A DNA stretch of 43,823 nucleotides from Nemertoderma westbladi. Taxonomy: Eukaryota > Xenacoelomorpha > Nemertodermatida > Nemertodermatidae. The stretch lies in contig JAUCBJ010003988.1 in the NCBI GenBank assembly GCA_032718475.1, positions 1-43,823 of the forward strand, written 5' to 3'. The notes under the pieces are model-generated. The model was not told the origin of the DNA. It saw only the letters and a program-made list of their open reading frames with translations, and made no database searches. How positions within the stretch are numbered: the first letter of the stretch is position 1; every line of letters starts with the position of its first letter. Of this stretch, positions 19,983-32,028 are shown piece after piece. The position numbers were made by a program, and so were the translations under genes.

Positions 19983-20305
19983 TCTAGCAGTCACAAACCA
20001 ATAGTCACAAGCTATACAGTAATAAAATTACGAAATCATCAAGATCAAGTCCCATAGTAACCAAACAACTAAACCCTTCTTGAGAACCGTATACTGTAAT
20101 ACCTGTAGGTGCAAAGAACTTTCAGCTACATGGGACAGCAGCTCTAGAACAAGCTGCCTGACTATGACTAATGACAATATAATAATTAAAAGCGCCTTCG
20201 GTTGTATCATTATCGGTTTTAAGAAATATAAAATATCGCCTACCGAACTGAATAAAAAAAAACCCCTCATTCATTCCCTGACCATATCAGACTATGGTAG
20301 CCATG

Positions 20306-20655
20306 AGCGGCCGGTTTTGTCAGTTTTGTATTATATTTTTTGTTTCCCCGACTTTTGCAAACCGTTCGAACGACTTTACACCAGCCAATTGGATTTTGTC
20401 CGAGCTTTGTAAAGTCGTTAGAAAGAGTTTGCAAAAGTCGGGAGAACAAAAAAAGATAACAAAAAACTAAGTTTTGTTTTCTTAAGTTTTGTAAAGTCGT
20501 TCGAAAGAGTTTGCAAAGTCGGGAAAATAAAAAAATAAATGCCAACAAAAAAACCTTTTGTTTTCCTGGGTTGTAGGCTATAGTCGTTCGAACATTATTG
20601 CAAAAGTCGGGGAAACAAAATAAAAAGATTACAAAACTGGTCGCTCAGGGCCACA
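20306..20655. mobile_element. MITE-like inverted-repeat element
   Basis: Terminal repeats TGAGCGGCCGGTTTTGT (left) and the complement of TGAGCGACCAGTTTTGT (right) enclose about 320 bp. Both arms continue with GTTTCCCCGACTTTTGCA. Inside, TTTTGTAAAGTCGTT and GAGTTTGCAAAGTCGGG recur as direct repeats. No coding capacity and no certain target duplication. Confidence 0.65.
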
Positions 20656-20784
20656 ATAGATAACACAATATAACATGATTTGACACCAAATAGAATTAAA
20701 TTAATTTATTATTAAATATTACTTTACTGCTAAACATGACTACTTAAATACATGAAATAAAATAAAGTTAACCCTTTCAATCCT

Positions 20785-22325
20785 ATGTCTCAACAGTTGA
20801 GACATGAGTTCCTATCGTTTCCTACCGCCTTGATGCGATATGGACAAATCCTCAAAAAATTATATTTTGAATTATCTCAAGGAATCAAGAATAGACACAT
20901 CACAGAAATGATCGATGTAGTGGGTGTAGACACCTTTAAAATAAGAGTAGAGTCATTAGTTCTTGAGTTATTTTACAAAATGTCAAGACTATATCCACCA
21001 ATTAATACTTGATATTGAGTTGACCCATTCCACACATTTTTACAAAAACTATAATGAATTAATCACTACTCTTTAATTTTGAAGGTGTCTGTATACACTA
21101 AATCAATTTGTTGCAGCGATGTGTCTATTCTTGATTCCTTGAGATAATTCAAAATAATATTTTTTGAGGATTTGTCCATATCGTATCAAGGCGGTAACGA
21201 TGAGTACAACGAGGATTATAATGAAGACGAGTAATGCATTGACTGTACTCCTATAAAACACCTGGCTTCGCTATTGAACGCATCGATAGTTATAAAGATC
21301 GAAAGTCTGCGTTTAGGAAAAAAATTTAAATACAAATAAGGACAAGCGCAACAAGGCTTATAATGAAGACGAGTACTGCTTTTATTATATTCTACATTTT
21401 AATTTGTGTCTCATAACTAAGCCTCGTGCTGCGCGAAGTCCCCACGAACGTGTAACTAAACGTAAGTCAAAATTACTACAGGAATTACCAATAGATCTGA
21501 AATTCATACAACAATTCCAATCGATATTCACAAAAGTTTAAGTTCTCCTAAGAAACGGATACAGGGTTTAACTGATTTAACTAAGTAGTAAGCAATGAGC
21601 AAAAGTACAGTAATGAACTTTGATTGTAACATTATATGTAACATTATATTACACACAGGTGATTAAATTGCACTAAAGTTTCAACTATGTAACTTTGTGT
21701 ATTAAACGGTAGTTTGAAAATTATAGTCTGACATTTAATACATACAGTACAAGCCTGAACAAGAAAATATATCCCATAAGTTACAACATAAGTTCAACTC
21801 AATATCAAGTATTAATTGGTGGATATAGTCTTGACATTAAGTAAAATAACTCAAGAACTAATGACTCTACTCTTATTTTAAAGGTGTCTTCACCCACTAT
21901 ATCGATCATTTCTGTGATGTGTCTATTCTTGGTTCCTTGAGATAATTCAAAATATAATTTTTTGAGGATTTGTCCATATCGCATCAAGGCGGTAATGTAG
22001 ACTTGTGCCGGACTTCACATTTTCTGCAATATCTCAAGAACTATTCGCTCTACGTTTGTTTTGAAGTTGTCTACCCCCACTAAATCGGACATTGCGGTTC
22101 TAATGAGCATAATATGAATACAGTAGGAGAACTCAAAGTTGGCCATCGCGAAAGTTTTGAATTATCATCACTTGTGCCAAATGGTAGGTTCTGGTCATGT
22201 GCCTGTGGCACTAGTTCCCTTGATCCAAAAATTAAAATTTTGGTATCTAGCAAAGTTTGGACCCATTTGATGACATTTGATGCATGTAGGAAGTTCTTTC
22301 TTGAGTCATTGATCTTTCAATAATG
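20785..22325. mobile_element. Nested hAT-like inverted-repeat cluster
   Basis: A module of about 200 bp occurs once forward (20823-21020) and twice inverted (about 21065-21205 and 21793-21999). Shared words include TTGATGCGATATGGACAAAT and GTGGGTGTAGACACC. A direct relative of the 19625-19982 module follows (21995-22320). Short frames here are copies of one another and are not treated as genes. Confidence 0.65.
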
Positions 22326-22487
22326 TGTTATATTGCTATAAATTTAATTATGGCGCATCGCAATGGCTCAAAATTTCAACCCTCTTGGGATCCGTGAAGA
22401 TTGCCTTATTTTTTTACCATTTGGCAACTTTTGTGCACCGGTAGAACAATGAAATCGAAAAAAAAGAAAAAACGCACCGCCCTATTG

Positions 22488-23195
22488 TGCAAGTGTGTCT
22501 CCCTGGATGACGCCCCATAACACTTCAAATGGTTCTGTGTCACCGTCAACAGTAGACAGAAATGTTGTCAAACCATCGTATACTGATCTGATTGCTGCAA
22601 TAATTTCATCAGGAATCCCATATAATCAAAATATGCTGAACATACGTGAGCGAGAGACTAAATCAAAGGCCTTGAAGAAGTCAACAAAGATAATAGCCAG
22701 ATGCCTGTCTTTCTTTTTTGATAACTCTTCAATTATTCTTCAGTGCCAAAAGGGGCTCCATGGTCCCACGACCTTTACGGAACCCAATCTGATTTCCACG
22801 GAGCAGTCTCTCAATGGGATCCCTGATGCGATTTAATAGAATCCTATTGTATAGCTTTGCAGCAATCGAGATCAATGAGATTCCCCGAAAAGGACCATAG
22901 AGTGTTAGGTTGCCTTTCTTGGGAACTGGCACCAACTTATTTATTTTCATTTCATGTGGGGCTCTTGTTGTACGGTACATGTCTACTATGATGGGATAGA
23001 TGATCTTTAAACACTCAGGTATTTTAAAGACCTCAGGGGGAACTCCATCTACTCCACTGGCACGATTGGTCTTAATGCTCTTTGCAGCAGCTTTCACTTC
23101 TGCAAAGGAGATATCGCCAATGGGAATATCTGGGAGTATAGACTCAGACACTTTTACTTCTATAAAGTTATCCAAATCACACAAGATCATAACCA
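22488..23195 (-). mobile_element. RTE-like retrotransposon fragment (copy B)
   Basis: The minus strand encodes the N-terminal half of the reverse transcriptase domain: ISFAEVKAAAKSIKTNRAS, VPVPKKGNLTLYGPFRGI, IGFRKGRGTMEPLLALKNN. A second frame continues toward IPDEIIAAIRSVYD. Both ends are truncated and the orientation is opposite to copy A, 3 kb away. Confidence 0.85.
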
Positions 23196-24570
23196 AATGT
23201 CAGTAAGAGTAAAATGTCATTTTTTTTTCAAAAAATGAAAAATGCCGATATCTCGAAAACCAATCGACAGAAAATTATAAAAATACTATTTTTGGGTTTT
23301 TCTTGACCCGACTTTTACTTTTGAATAACACTTGGACATGGTGATTGAATTTTATCAGGCTCATAATTTTGAATAGTGCCGGTTTTAAAAAAAAAAATGA
23401 AAAATTCCGATATCTCGAAAACCAAACTACAGAATATTTTCAAAATAACATTTTTGGGTTTATCTTTTTATCTTTATCTTTTTATCTTGACCTAGTGAAT
23501 AACCATGCAAAACATGGTCCATGTTGATTTTCCAAAGTGGATTTTCAATTTTGGCACGGGGTGCTTGAAGAAGTCAACAAAGTGAATAGCCAGATGTCGG
23601 TCTTTCTTTATTGATAACTCTTCAATCATCCTTCTACTGTAAGTGCCAAAGTACCACATATGTAGGGGAGACGAGGGAGATTTGGCACGTTAGTGCTACT
23701 TAAATTTTATTATAATCATTATCATAAACATTAGTCAATTCGCATTAGCCTCAACTTTTTTTTAAATCGAATCCGATTCGTTACTAACTAACGAACTAAA
23801 TTCGTTATTCTATGCTACGAATTTAATAAGAATCCAGTTGAACATGAACACTCCCCACATAACACACCCAGCCTACGGTAAACAGTAACGGAAAGGAACA
23901 TCAACGGCCTGGGGGATTCCTTGAATTACGCAAAAAATAAACCCTGAAGTTAAACTTGTAAACTTGGAGAAGATTAACATAATAAAGTAAATGGTGCTTG
24001 TCTGCTGATAGTTACTGCATAAATATTGCAAATTAGGCTGTAAATGTATGTAGAACATGGTGTTTAAATTAGGATGCCAAATATCCCTGTTCTCTCTGCC
24101 AAATGTCCTCACGTGTTGGGAGAATCGGCACGTTTGACCTCCGTCTACAAAATCGATCCTAGCGTTTCGAAATCTATTTACAATCAATACAAACTATGAT
24201 TGAAAGATAGCCCATTCAAATCTGAACAAAATGAGAACTCGTATTAAAGAAATGAGTAAACAGATTGGAAGATATTAGCGTATTAGACAAAAACATGCCA
24301 AAATTTTAAATTCAGGTGAGAGAGAGTCGTAAGGGTTGATCCATGAGGAGGGGTGAATCAGAGCCTACATGCTGTTTTGCTATGAATGAAAGTATACTTT
24401 TGCCACCTGTTTTCTAGAACTGATACGACTGTTTAGGAAACCTCCCATTTATTGATTTGACAATTCACCAATAAATATGATGCTTTTCTGGTTGAGAAAT
24501 TATTCAGTTTCCAATTTCGGTATGGATGATTACGTCACTAGTTGGCACTTTTCGTACACAAGCAATTTTA
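23196..24570. other. AT-rich intergenic DNA with repeat scraps
   Basis: No gene is recognised. At 23235-23470 an imperfect direct repeat shares GATATCTCGAAAACCAA and ATTTTTGGGTTT. At about 23564-23655 there is a further short piece of the RTE-like element in minus orientation (TTGAAGAAGTCAACAAAG, GATAACTCTTCAAT). Confidence 0.5.
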
Positions 24571-24577
24571 AAAAAAA

Positions 24578-24775
24578 TGGAGTAGAGTAGGAGGCTTGAA
24601 TCAAAGGAGGGGTAGGAGGGTTGAATCAAAGGAGGGGTAGGAGGGTTGAATCAAAGGAGGGGTAGGAGGGTTGAATCAAAGGAGGGGTAGGATGGTTGAA
24701 CCATTTCGGATGGATGGGTAGGAGGGTTGAACCACTTCGGATGGATGGGTAGGAGGGTTGAACTACTTTTCTTTT
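24578..24775. repeat. Minisatellite, 25-bp then 31-bp units
   Basis: Four to five copies of a 25-bp unit (AGGAGGGTTGAATCAAAGG plus AGGGGT) pass into two to three copies of a related 31-bp unit containing TTGAACCACTTCGGATGGAT. At 25255-25320 the complement of the same words (TGATTCAAGCCTCCTA) recurs, so the array may be one arm of a larger inverted element. Confidence 0.85.
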
Positions 24776-26430
24776 GGTTGTTCTGGATATTTAACTACAG
24801 GTATGGATGGTATTTGGTAGGACTAATCGACTACGCTTGTTTCATTGTTAATTTCTTGTCAACCCGTGGTGGCAGGTAGTAGATAACGGAAGAGGCAGAG
24901 TCGGAAGATGTTCATAGTGAGTCCGAACCATAGCCACAGGCTGGCTATAGTCACTCGAGGGGGGAGAATAATAAACGCACCGGATTACCTATAATTGAAT
25001 TAAATAAACAATAATTAACTCAATGTGAATTTGGCCTATACTCAATTAATCCTCTTCTAATGCATGTGCATGCAATGATATATTTCACTGGTATAGTTGT
25101 AGAATTAAAAAACGACAGTTTTTAATGGAAATAGAGAGTTTATTTGACAAAAGTGTACTACATGTCACTGGCAGACAAACAATAAAAAATTACAGACAAA
25201 CAGACAAAAAGACTAATTTTCATTCATATTTTTATTTTGATAACATTGCTTCTATGGGAGGTTCATCCCTCCTAACCCCCCTGATTCAAGCCTCCTATAT
25301 GGGGTAGGGGGCATGAACCAGAAAACTCGGCTCGGGTAAAGGCTTATTTCTCATATAATACACCATTTTAGAACCTTGTTTATGTTGTATTTCAATAGAT
25401 GCGGAATATATTATTTTAGGTATATTTGTGCAATTTCAGCCTGAAGCTACGATGTGGAACAGAATAAAGCATTTTTTTTTAATAAATTTTCGTTCATCCC
25501 TTCTTGTTCTACCGAACTCCACTGTAGGAAGGACGGACGCTAGACTAGTGATGTGTCAGTGAGTTTGATAGTGAAGTAGAAAATACAAGAAAATATTAAT
25601 AGTAAAGCAAATTACAAGTAAAGCGAAATACAGAAAGTTATCTTACTGTACAGATAATATTCGCGACGTCTAAATAACAATAGTAAATAAATTAATATGC
25701 AAAAACTTTAAAAATATCGGTCAAATAATTTGAAATAAAGTTTATTTACTGTAAATATTTCTGATCATCACCTCCCTTTTATAAAATTTTTTTTCGATTT
25801 CAGAAAGAAATTCAAATGGCAGGGAATATAGTGAGATCCATTCCAAGACGACTGTTTAGAGGCCGCGGCGGTACGCCTACACTTTTCTAAAGTATGCTGA
25901 TTCTTCTCTTCATACATCTACACATGTTGAAGATCTCATGGACACTACTGCCGTTATAGAGGCCTTGAGTAACAATTAGTTATTTCTTTGGAAACATATA
26001 TTCTGTCTTGAAGTTATCTTACTTCTTAGAAATACAGTAGATTAATATGCAATTGTTCCATGCGCAGCATATACTGTATACTGTAAGATATGCGGATATG
26101 GAAAGTAAAGAATGTGCTCGTATTAATTAACTGAATACGAGGGAGTATCTAACAGCCCACCACTATCGCTTCTGCGTCAACCTGCGGTATCTCTATACTG
26201 ACGCATTGATTCACCTCCCAGTATACAGTATCTCTACTGACGCATTGACTCACCTTCCAGTATCTCTCTAACCTTCCACATTCCCATCTTCCTACATACC
26301 AATCTTCCCACATTCCCCTCCCCTTCCTGCATTCCCATCTTCCTACATTCCCATCTTCCTACAATCCCACCGACCTACCCATCAACCCACCAACCGACCG
26401 ACCAACCAACCGGGCCACCCGCACCCACCC
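24776..26430. other. Intergenic DNA; one very short candidate ORF
   Basis: Mostly AT-rich. A 24-codon frame at 25816-25890 (MAGNIVRSIPRRLFRGRGG...) follows a pyrimidine tract and CAG, like an exon start, but it matches nothing I know and may be chance. 26150-26420 is CCAACC-rich low-complexity DNA. Confidence 0.3.
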
Positions 26431-26435
26431 ATCTA

Positions 26436-26809
26436 AAGCCCTTTTCCGCGCTGCTTTTCTATGTGAGGTTTTTTTGAGCTGTATTTCTAGCTTTTTTTCT
26501 AGCATTTTTCAAGCTTTTTATTGAGCTCTTTTCAAGCTTTTATTTGATTTTTTCAAGCTTGTTATGCTTTTTTCTAACGTTCAGTTAAAATTAAGATAAT
26601 ATGAATGTTCTAGAATTAGATAATTATGATATTCTACCCAGCTTTTTTTGAGCTGTTTTTCAAGCTTTTTTTGGAGCTTTATTCTATATTTTAGGTTTTA
26701 CATCGAAAATTCTCAGATTCATCTTGAAGTAATTAATTTCTAGAAATTGTTTCAACTAAAAAAAAGCTTGGAATAAAGGTCATAAAATAGCAGCGCGGAA
26801 ACGGGCCTT
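26436..26809. mobile_element. MITE with TA duplication, mariner-like
   Basis: The ends AAGCCCTTTTCCGCGCTGC and its near-complement GCAGCGCGGAAACGGGCCTT are flanked by TA on both sides. The 374-bp interior is rich in AGCTTTTTT-type words and has no frame. A TA duplication suggests the Tc1/mariner group, but a two-base duplication is weak evidence. Confidence 0.6.
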
Positions 26810-26819
26810 TACCCTAACC

Positions 26820-29800
26820 ACCCCTTTAAATTAACTAACGTTGACTCATTTTGGCTTTCCTGGGCGCTCTGCTCATGCTCTGGGATTGTTCACATGGGGC
26901 CAGCAGGGTAGGTGTCTGTGTCTGCTCCAGTTAACCCGCTGGTCTCTGTGTCTGCTCCAGTTAACCCGCTGGTCTCTGTGTATGCTCCAGTTAACCCACT
27001 GGTCTCTGTGTCTGCTCCTGTGAATACACTGGTTTCTGCAGCTGCGTCTGAAACAGTCTCAGCTACTGTGCCTCCCAGTGCACCTGTCACGAACGACTTA
27101 ATCAATATATGCGTATTAAATGCTCAATCTGTCAACAACAAGGCAGCTTTTATTAAGGACTATATGGTGGACAACAAGATTGATATTATGGCAATAACAG
27201 AATCGTGGTTAAAAGGAACTGCAGATGACAATAAGGTGGTTGGTGAAATATGTCCCACGGGTTACACACTACGAGACGAGCCAAGAACCCGATCTAGGGG
27301 TGGAGGCGTGGCCTGCATATATAGATTATGTCTGAAATTGAAACGCTGTCCGTGTGATCTAGTATACGCCAGCTTTGAGTACATTGAGTTCACAATGACA
27401 CACAGTTACACACTTACTCGGATCATCATCATATATCGTACATATCCCTCCCGTGAAAATGGGCTTACAGCTAATTTATTATTTGAACAATTTGCTGACT
27501 TCATGCAACATACAATTACAAAACCGGGAGTAATTGCTATTGTTGGGGATTTTAATTTCCATGTTAGACGTTTCGTCTGATATGGACGCCATAGAATTTA
27601 ATAATATCCTTAGTTGTTTTGGTCTAGTTCAGTTAGTTAACGGGCCGACCCATAGACACGGCCATACGTTGGATTTAGTAGTTACACATAATGATGAGTC
27701 TCACATGTACAGTAGAAGAATGTGTATGCGCGGGACATTGGCCTGTCCGACCACTACGCAGTTCATTTCAATCTGAATCTTTCGAAGCCTGTGGTGACCA
27801 CAGAATCTTTCACATATAGAAATATTAAAAATATCAAGTTAGATGATTTCACAAATGATTTGCGCAATTCTTTGTGTTGCCAGCCACAATTTAGTAACAA
27901 TATTGAGGATGTTGTGCAACTATATAATGATACCCTTACAACCATCATGGATATACATGCCCCGGAGAAATGTAAGACTGTACGTACAGAAATCAAGGCT
28001 GCCTGGTATAGTGTGGACATAGCTAAGGAAAAGAGGAAGCGCCGGCGGTTGGAACGGAAATACCATAAAACTAGACTTACAGTGGATTGTATTGCTTTTA
28101 GAACTCAGTGCAAAGTGGTTTCAGATGCTATTGTTTTTGCAAAGGAATCCTACTATGGGGATATAATCAGAAATAATTCAGGTAACCAAAAGATGCTATA
28201 TTCTGTAATCAATAAACTATTATATCGCAAGAAGAATTGTCTACCGGAACGAGAATCTGATGAGGAGTTAGCTAACGTATTCGGAGAATATTTCGACAAA
28301 AAGATTGAAGGTATACGGAGAGATATATTACACCCTCAACAAGGCTCTCGGCCATCGATTGGGCCCACTGTTCTGACCGAAATAAACGCCCAATCGATTG
28401 GGCCGGTTGCTCATACAGAAACAATTCCTATACTAGTTCGTCCGACATTGGCGGTCTATGGGTACAGTTCCATCTCTGTTTAAGGAGGCAGTGTTAACAC
28501 CAGTTCTTAAGAAGATCAAATTGGACCCAGAAATTCTTAAAAACTTCAGGCCGGTCTCCAACTTGCTTTACATTTCGAAATTAACAGAAAAGGTCGTCGT
28601 AAGCCAGCTGATTCAATATATGAATCTTCACAACCTACATGCGCCGATGCAAAGCGCATACAGGCACCACCACGGAACAGAAACAGCACTTCTTTCAGTA
28701 AATGATTCTATTCTCCGCAGCATCGACTCAGGTTCAGCAGTGCTAGTTGTTCTCTTGGATTTATCTGCAGCATTCGACACGGTTGAACATGATAAACTCT
28801 TAGAAATAACTGGAAATGCACTCAAATGGTTCAAATCATATTTGTCTGATCGTAAACAGCAAGTTCGTGTTGGTAGTCATTATTCTACATACAGAGACCT
28901 AAAGTATGGATTGCCACAAGGTTCTGTGCTCGGGCCGCTACTATTTACAATTTATACACGCTCTTTATCTGCTGTAATAAAAAAGCATGGTTTATCATAC
29001 CATCTGTTTGCTGATGATACTCAAATATATATCAGTTTCAAATCTGTCGGCTTTACTATGGATCATTATATGACGTTCAGTAAACAAATATCTCTAATTG
29101 TTCGCAGTGCGTTTTTCCACATCCGAAATCTATCAAAAATACGGCGGTGTTTAGCAAAACATGACCTCGAAACGCTATTCCACGCATTTATCACCAGCTC
29201 TTTAGATAATAACAATTCGTTGTATTATGGATTGCCAGACAAATATATTAACAAACTACAATATGTCCAGAACTCTGCGGCGCGCCTACTAACAAGCACA
29301 AAGAAACGAGAACATATTAAACCTGTGCTCAAATATCTCCACTGGTTGCCTGTATTGCGACGCATTGACTTTAGGATTGTACTTATAGTATATAAGTGTA
29401 TCAATGGCTACGCTCCGAGCTATTTGCTGACCCGGTACATTCCTCATCGTTCTCTGCGTTCAGGTGATGATGAACTAACTCTGGTTGCGCCTCGTTATCG
29501 GCTAGAAAGTTACGGGAGGCGGGCTTTCTCAGTTGCCGGGCCCCGTTTTTGGAACGCTCTCCCTTATTCCGTCCGCAGTTCACACACCGTGGAATTGTTT
29601 AAGTCGCGGCTGAAAACACACTACTTTTCGTTAGAATACGGTCAATAGGCAAATATATATTTTAATTGTATCCAATACTTGCAACCCTGAATGGACCCCC
29701 CCCCCCCCCCCCCATATACCACTTGATGTGGATTTATCTTTTTATTGAGCTTTGTTTTAATGAGATATCTGCACAGTGTAATAAATAACTTTTTACTTAA

Positions 29801-30012
29801 TATTGTAATTATCAAATCATGACTTTTGTGTGTTCATTATATATTTTTTAATTATTACATACCGTAATTTTTAAACATTGTTGATTTTAAAGTATACAAT
29901 TATTGATTGTAATGTCATTATGTAGTAATTAACTAATTGTGTACGCGTACGTACGCCTTGATTTATTGCCCTCAAAAAGCGCGTTATAAATAAATTATTA
30001 TTATTATTATTA
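26820..30012 (+). mobile_element. L2/CR1-type LINE, nearly complete but frameshifted
   Basis: In order: a 30-bp minisatellite coding four SVSAPVNPLV-type repeats (26912-27040); an AP-endonuclease (NAQSVNNK, ITESWL, RGGGVACIY, IVGDFNFHV, GLSDHYAVHF; 27090-27780); a linker; and a reverse transcriptase (FRPVSNLLYISKLTEKVV, LLDLSAAFDTVEH, YGLPQGSVLGPLLF, catalytic FADDTQIY; 28480-29648). The C-terminal block LHWLPVLRRIDFRIVLIVYK and ARFWNALP-like sequences are typical of L2/CR1. Frame changes occur near 27570, 27740 and 28470, and small in-frame deletions remove parts around the FADD box and before WFKSYLSDRKQQV. The 3' end GCGTTATAAATAAATTATTA with an ATT tail is the standard end for this group. 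A poly-C run lies at 29696-29713. It is inactive as it stands. Confidence 0.9.
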
Positions 30013-31457
30013 GGTGCTAAAATGCACAACGAGCAACAATGACCAACAACGAGCAACAATGAGCAACAACGAGCAACAATAGCAACAACGAGCAACAATG
30101 AGCAACAACGAGCAACAATGAGCAACAACGAGCAACAATGAGCAACAACGAGCAACAATGAGCAACAATGAGCAACAACGAGCAATAATAAAGTACAACA
30201 ACGAGTAACAATGAGCAACAACGAGCAACAATGAGCAACAATGACCAACAACGAGCAACAATGAGCAACAACGATCAACAATGAGCAACAACGAGCAACA
30301 ATGAGCAACAACGAGCAACAATTAGCAACAACGAGCAACAACGAATAACAATGAGCAACATTACATTACGGGCATCCTCAAACGTTATAAACCAATAAGA
30401 TTTTACATTATTTCCTCTTGGCAAGTAGACACCATTATCATCAGATTTTGCTTAAGCAATTCAAATTACATCGCGATTCAGTGTGCGTGCATACAAAATC
30501 TTTACGTATTCTACTAGGTTTCGTTTTCAGTTCAAGTTCCTCAGGATTGCAAGGAAGCACATTTAAAATAGTTTTAGAATCCCATGATTGCTTGTCGCTG
30601 CTGGCAGTAACTGTTGCCATTTCATCCCAACCCTCCATTATAAGGGACAGGTAGTTTCAGATTTTATAAAATGGAAATTAGATAGCCCTACATTATACTA
30701 CACTACATTTCATAATACACTTATAACTTATGTTGGGCACAGCTTTTGTAAAGTCGGCGAGTTGTTGCTAATTGCGACTCGTTGTTGTACTTTATTATTG
30801 ATCGTTGTTGCTCATTGTTGCTCATTGTTGCTCATTTGTTGCTCGTTGTTGCTCATTGTTGGTCGTTGTTGCTCATTGTTGCTCGTTGTTGGTCATTGCT
30901 GCTCATTGTTAATCGTTGTTGAACTTTATTATAGCTCGTTGTTGCTCATTGTTGCTCGTTGTTGCTCGTTGTTGCTCATTGTTGCTCGTTGTTGCTCGTC
31001 GTTGCTCATTGTTGCTCATTGTTGCTCAGTGTTGCTCATTGTTGCTCGTTATTGGTCATTGTTGGTCATTGTTGCTCGTTGTTGTACTTTATTATTGCTC
31101 GTTGTTGCTCATTCTTGCTCGTTGTTGCTCGTTATTGCTCATTGTTGCTCGTTGTTGCTCATTGTTGCTCATTGTTGCTCGTTGTTGCTAATTGTTGCTC
31201 ATTGTTGCTCATTTGTTGCTCGTTGTTGCTCATTGTTGCTCGTTGTTGCTCATTGTTGCTCGTTGTTGGTCATTGCTGCTCATTGTTAATCGTTGTTGAA
31301 CTTTATTATAGCTCGTTGTTGCTCATTGTTGCTCGTTGTTGCTAATTGTTGCTCGTTGTTGCTCATTGTTGCTCGTTGTTGCTCATTGTTGCTCGATGTT
31401 GCTCATTGTTGCTCGTTGTTGGTCATTGTTGTTGTTGCCCGTTGTGCATTTAGCACC
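30013..31457. mobile_element. Foldback element with 10-bp-repeat arms
   Basis: It begins GGTGCTAAAATGCACAACG and ends CGTTGTGCATTTAGCACC, its near-perfect complement. The left arm (30013-30357) is a tandem array of the 10-bp unit GAGCAACAAY; the right arm (30755-31457) is the same array inverted and twice as long. Between them is about 400 bp of unrelated sequence (30358-30754). The right arm has higher-order duplication: AATCGTTGTTGAACTTTATT recurs at about 30911 and 31288. Arms built of a 10-bp repeat resemble Drosophila FB and sea urchin TU elements. No clear target duplication; the left end abuts the ATT tail of the LINE. Confidence 0.8.
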
Positions 31458-31769
31458 AACCGGCCAGCACATAGTACCGGTACAACTGTAGTATGGTAAT
31501 ACACAGTTACCAAGGACTACTGAAGTAGAGTACAGTACAGTACAGCACATTTTACATTGTACAGTACAGCAGTACAGCAGTACAGCAGTAGTAGGCCTAA
31601 AAAACAGAAACTGAATAAGTGAAATACAATTTTCCCGCGGACCCATTCGACAATTAAATCTGTACTCCATGGACCCGCTTGTCATTGTCAACTCCACTAT
31701 CAACAACAAACTATAAAATACTGAAATACATAAATATCTATACAGCTATATATCCACGGTGGGTGTAGT

Positions 31770-31892
31770 TCTCGGAAACTCCAACACATTTTGAAGTTAT
31801 CAAACTGTCAAACGTGTTTTTATGCACTTTGGAACAAATTAGAACATGAACCTAGCTGAAATTCGAAAATTTTTGAAATATGAACCACCCTA
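31770..31892. mobile_element. hAT-family terminus fragment
   Basis: Ends TTGAAATATGAACCACCCTA, the same terminus as the 5922-7387 element, preceded by AATTCGAAAATTT-type sequence that also matches. It lies 137 bp upstream of the SRRD start codon. The other end is not recognisable. Confidence 0.5.
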
Positions 31893-32028
31893 CAGCCCTA
31901 ATGTACACGTAGGCCTACAGTACAACCCATGGTGACATGCGCGGCAGTACGGTACATTCGTCTGTTCGTACATTGCCTGATTGCTGCATTGTATTTTCGT
32001 ACCGGTCCTGAATTTATTTATTACCTGA

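Noticed and set aside
25816-25890. A 24-codon gene (MAGNIVRSIPRR...)
   Set aside because: It is too short, unsupported by similarity, and has no clear donor; only the upstream pyrimidine tract and CAG look exon-like.
30013-31457. A 6- to 9-bp target duplication for the foldback element
   Set aside because: Flanks compared by eye (ATT tail on the left, AACCGGCC on the right) share nothing convincing.
29871-31499. Several long Leu/Val/Cys-rich frames (LLVVAHCCSLL-type) on both strands
   Set aside because: They exist in every frame because the 10-bp repeat has no stop codons in several phases; none has non-repeat content.
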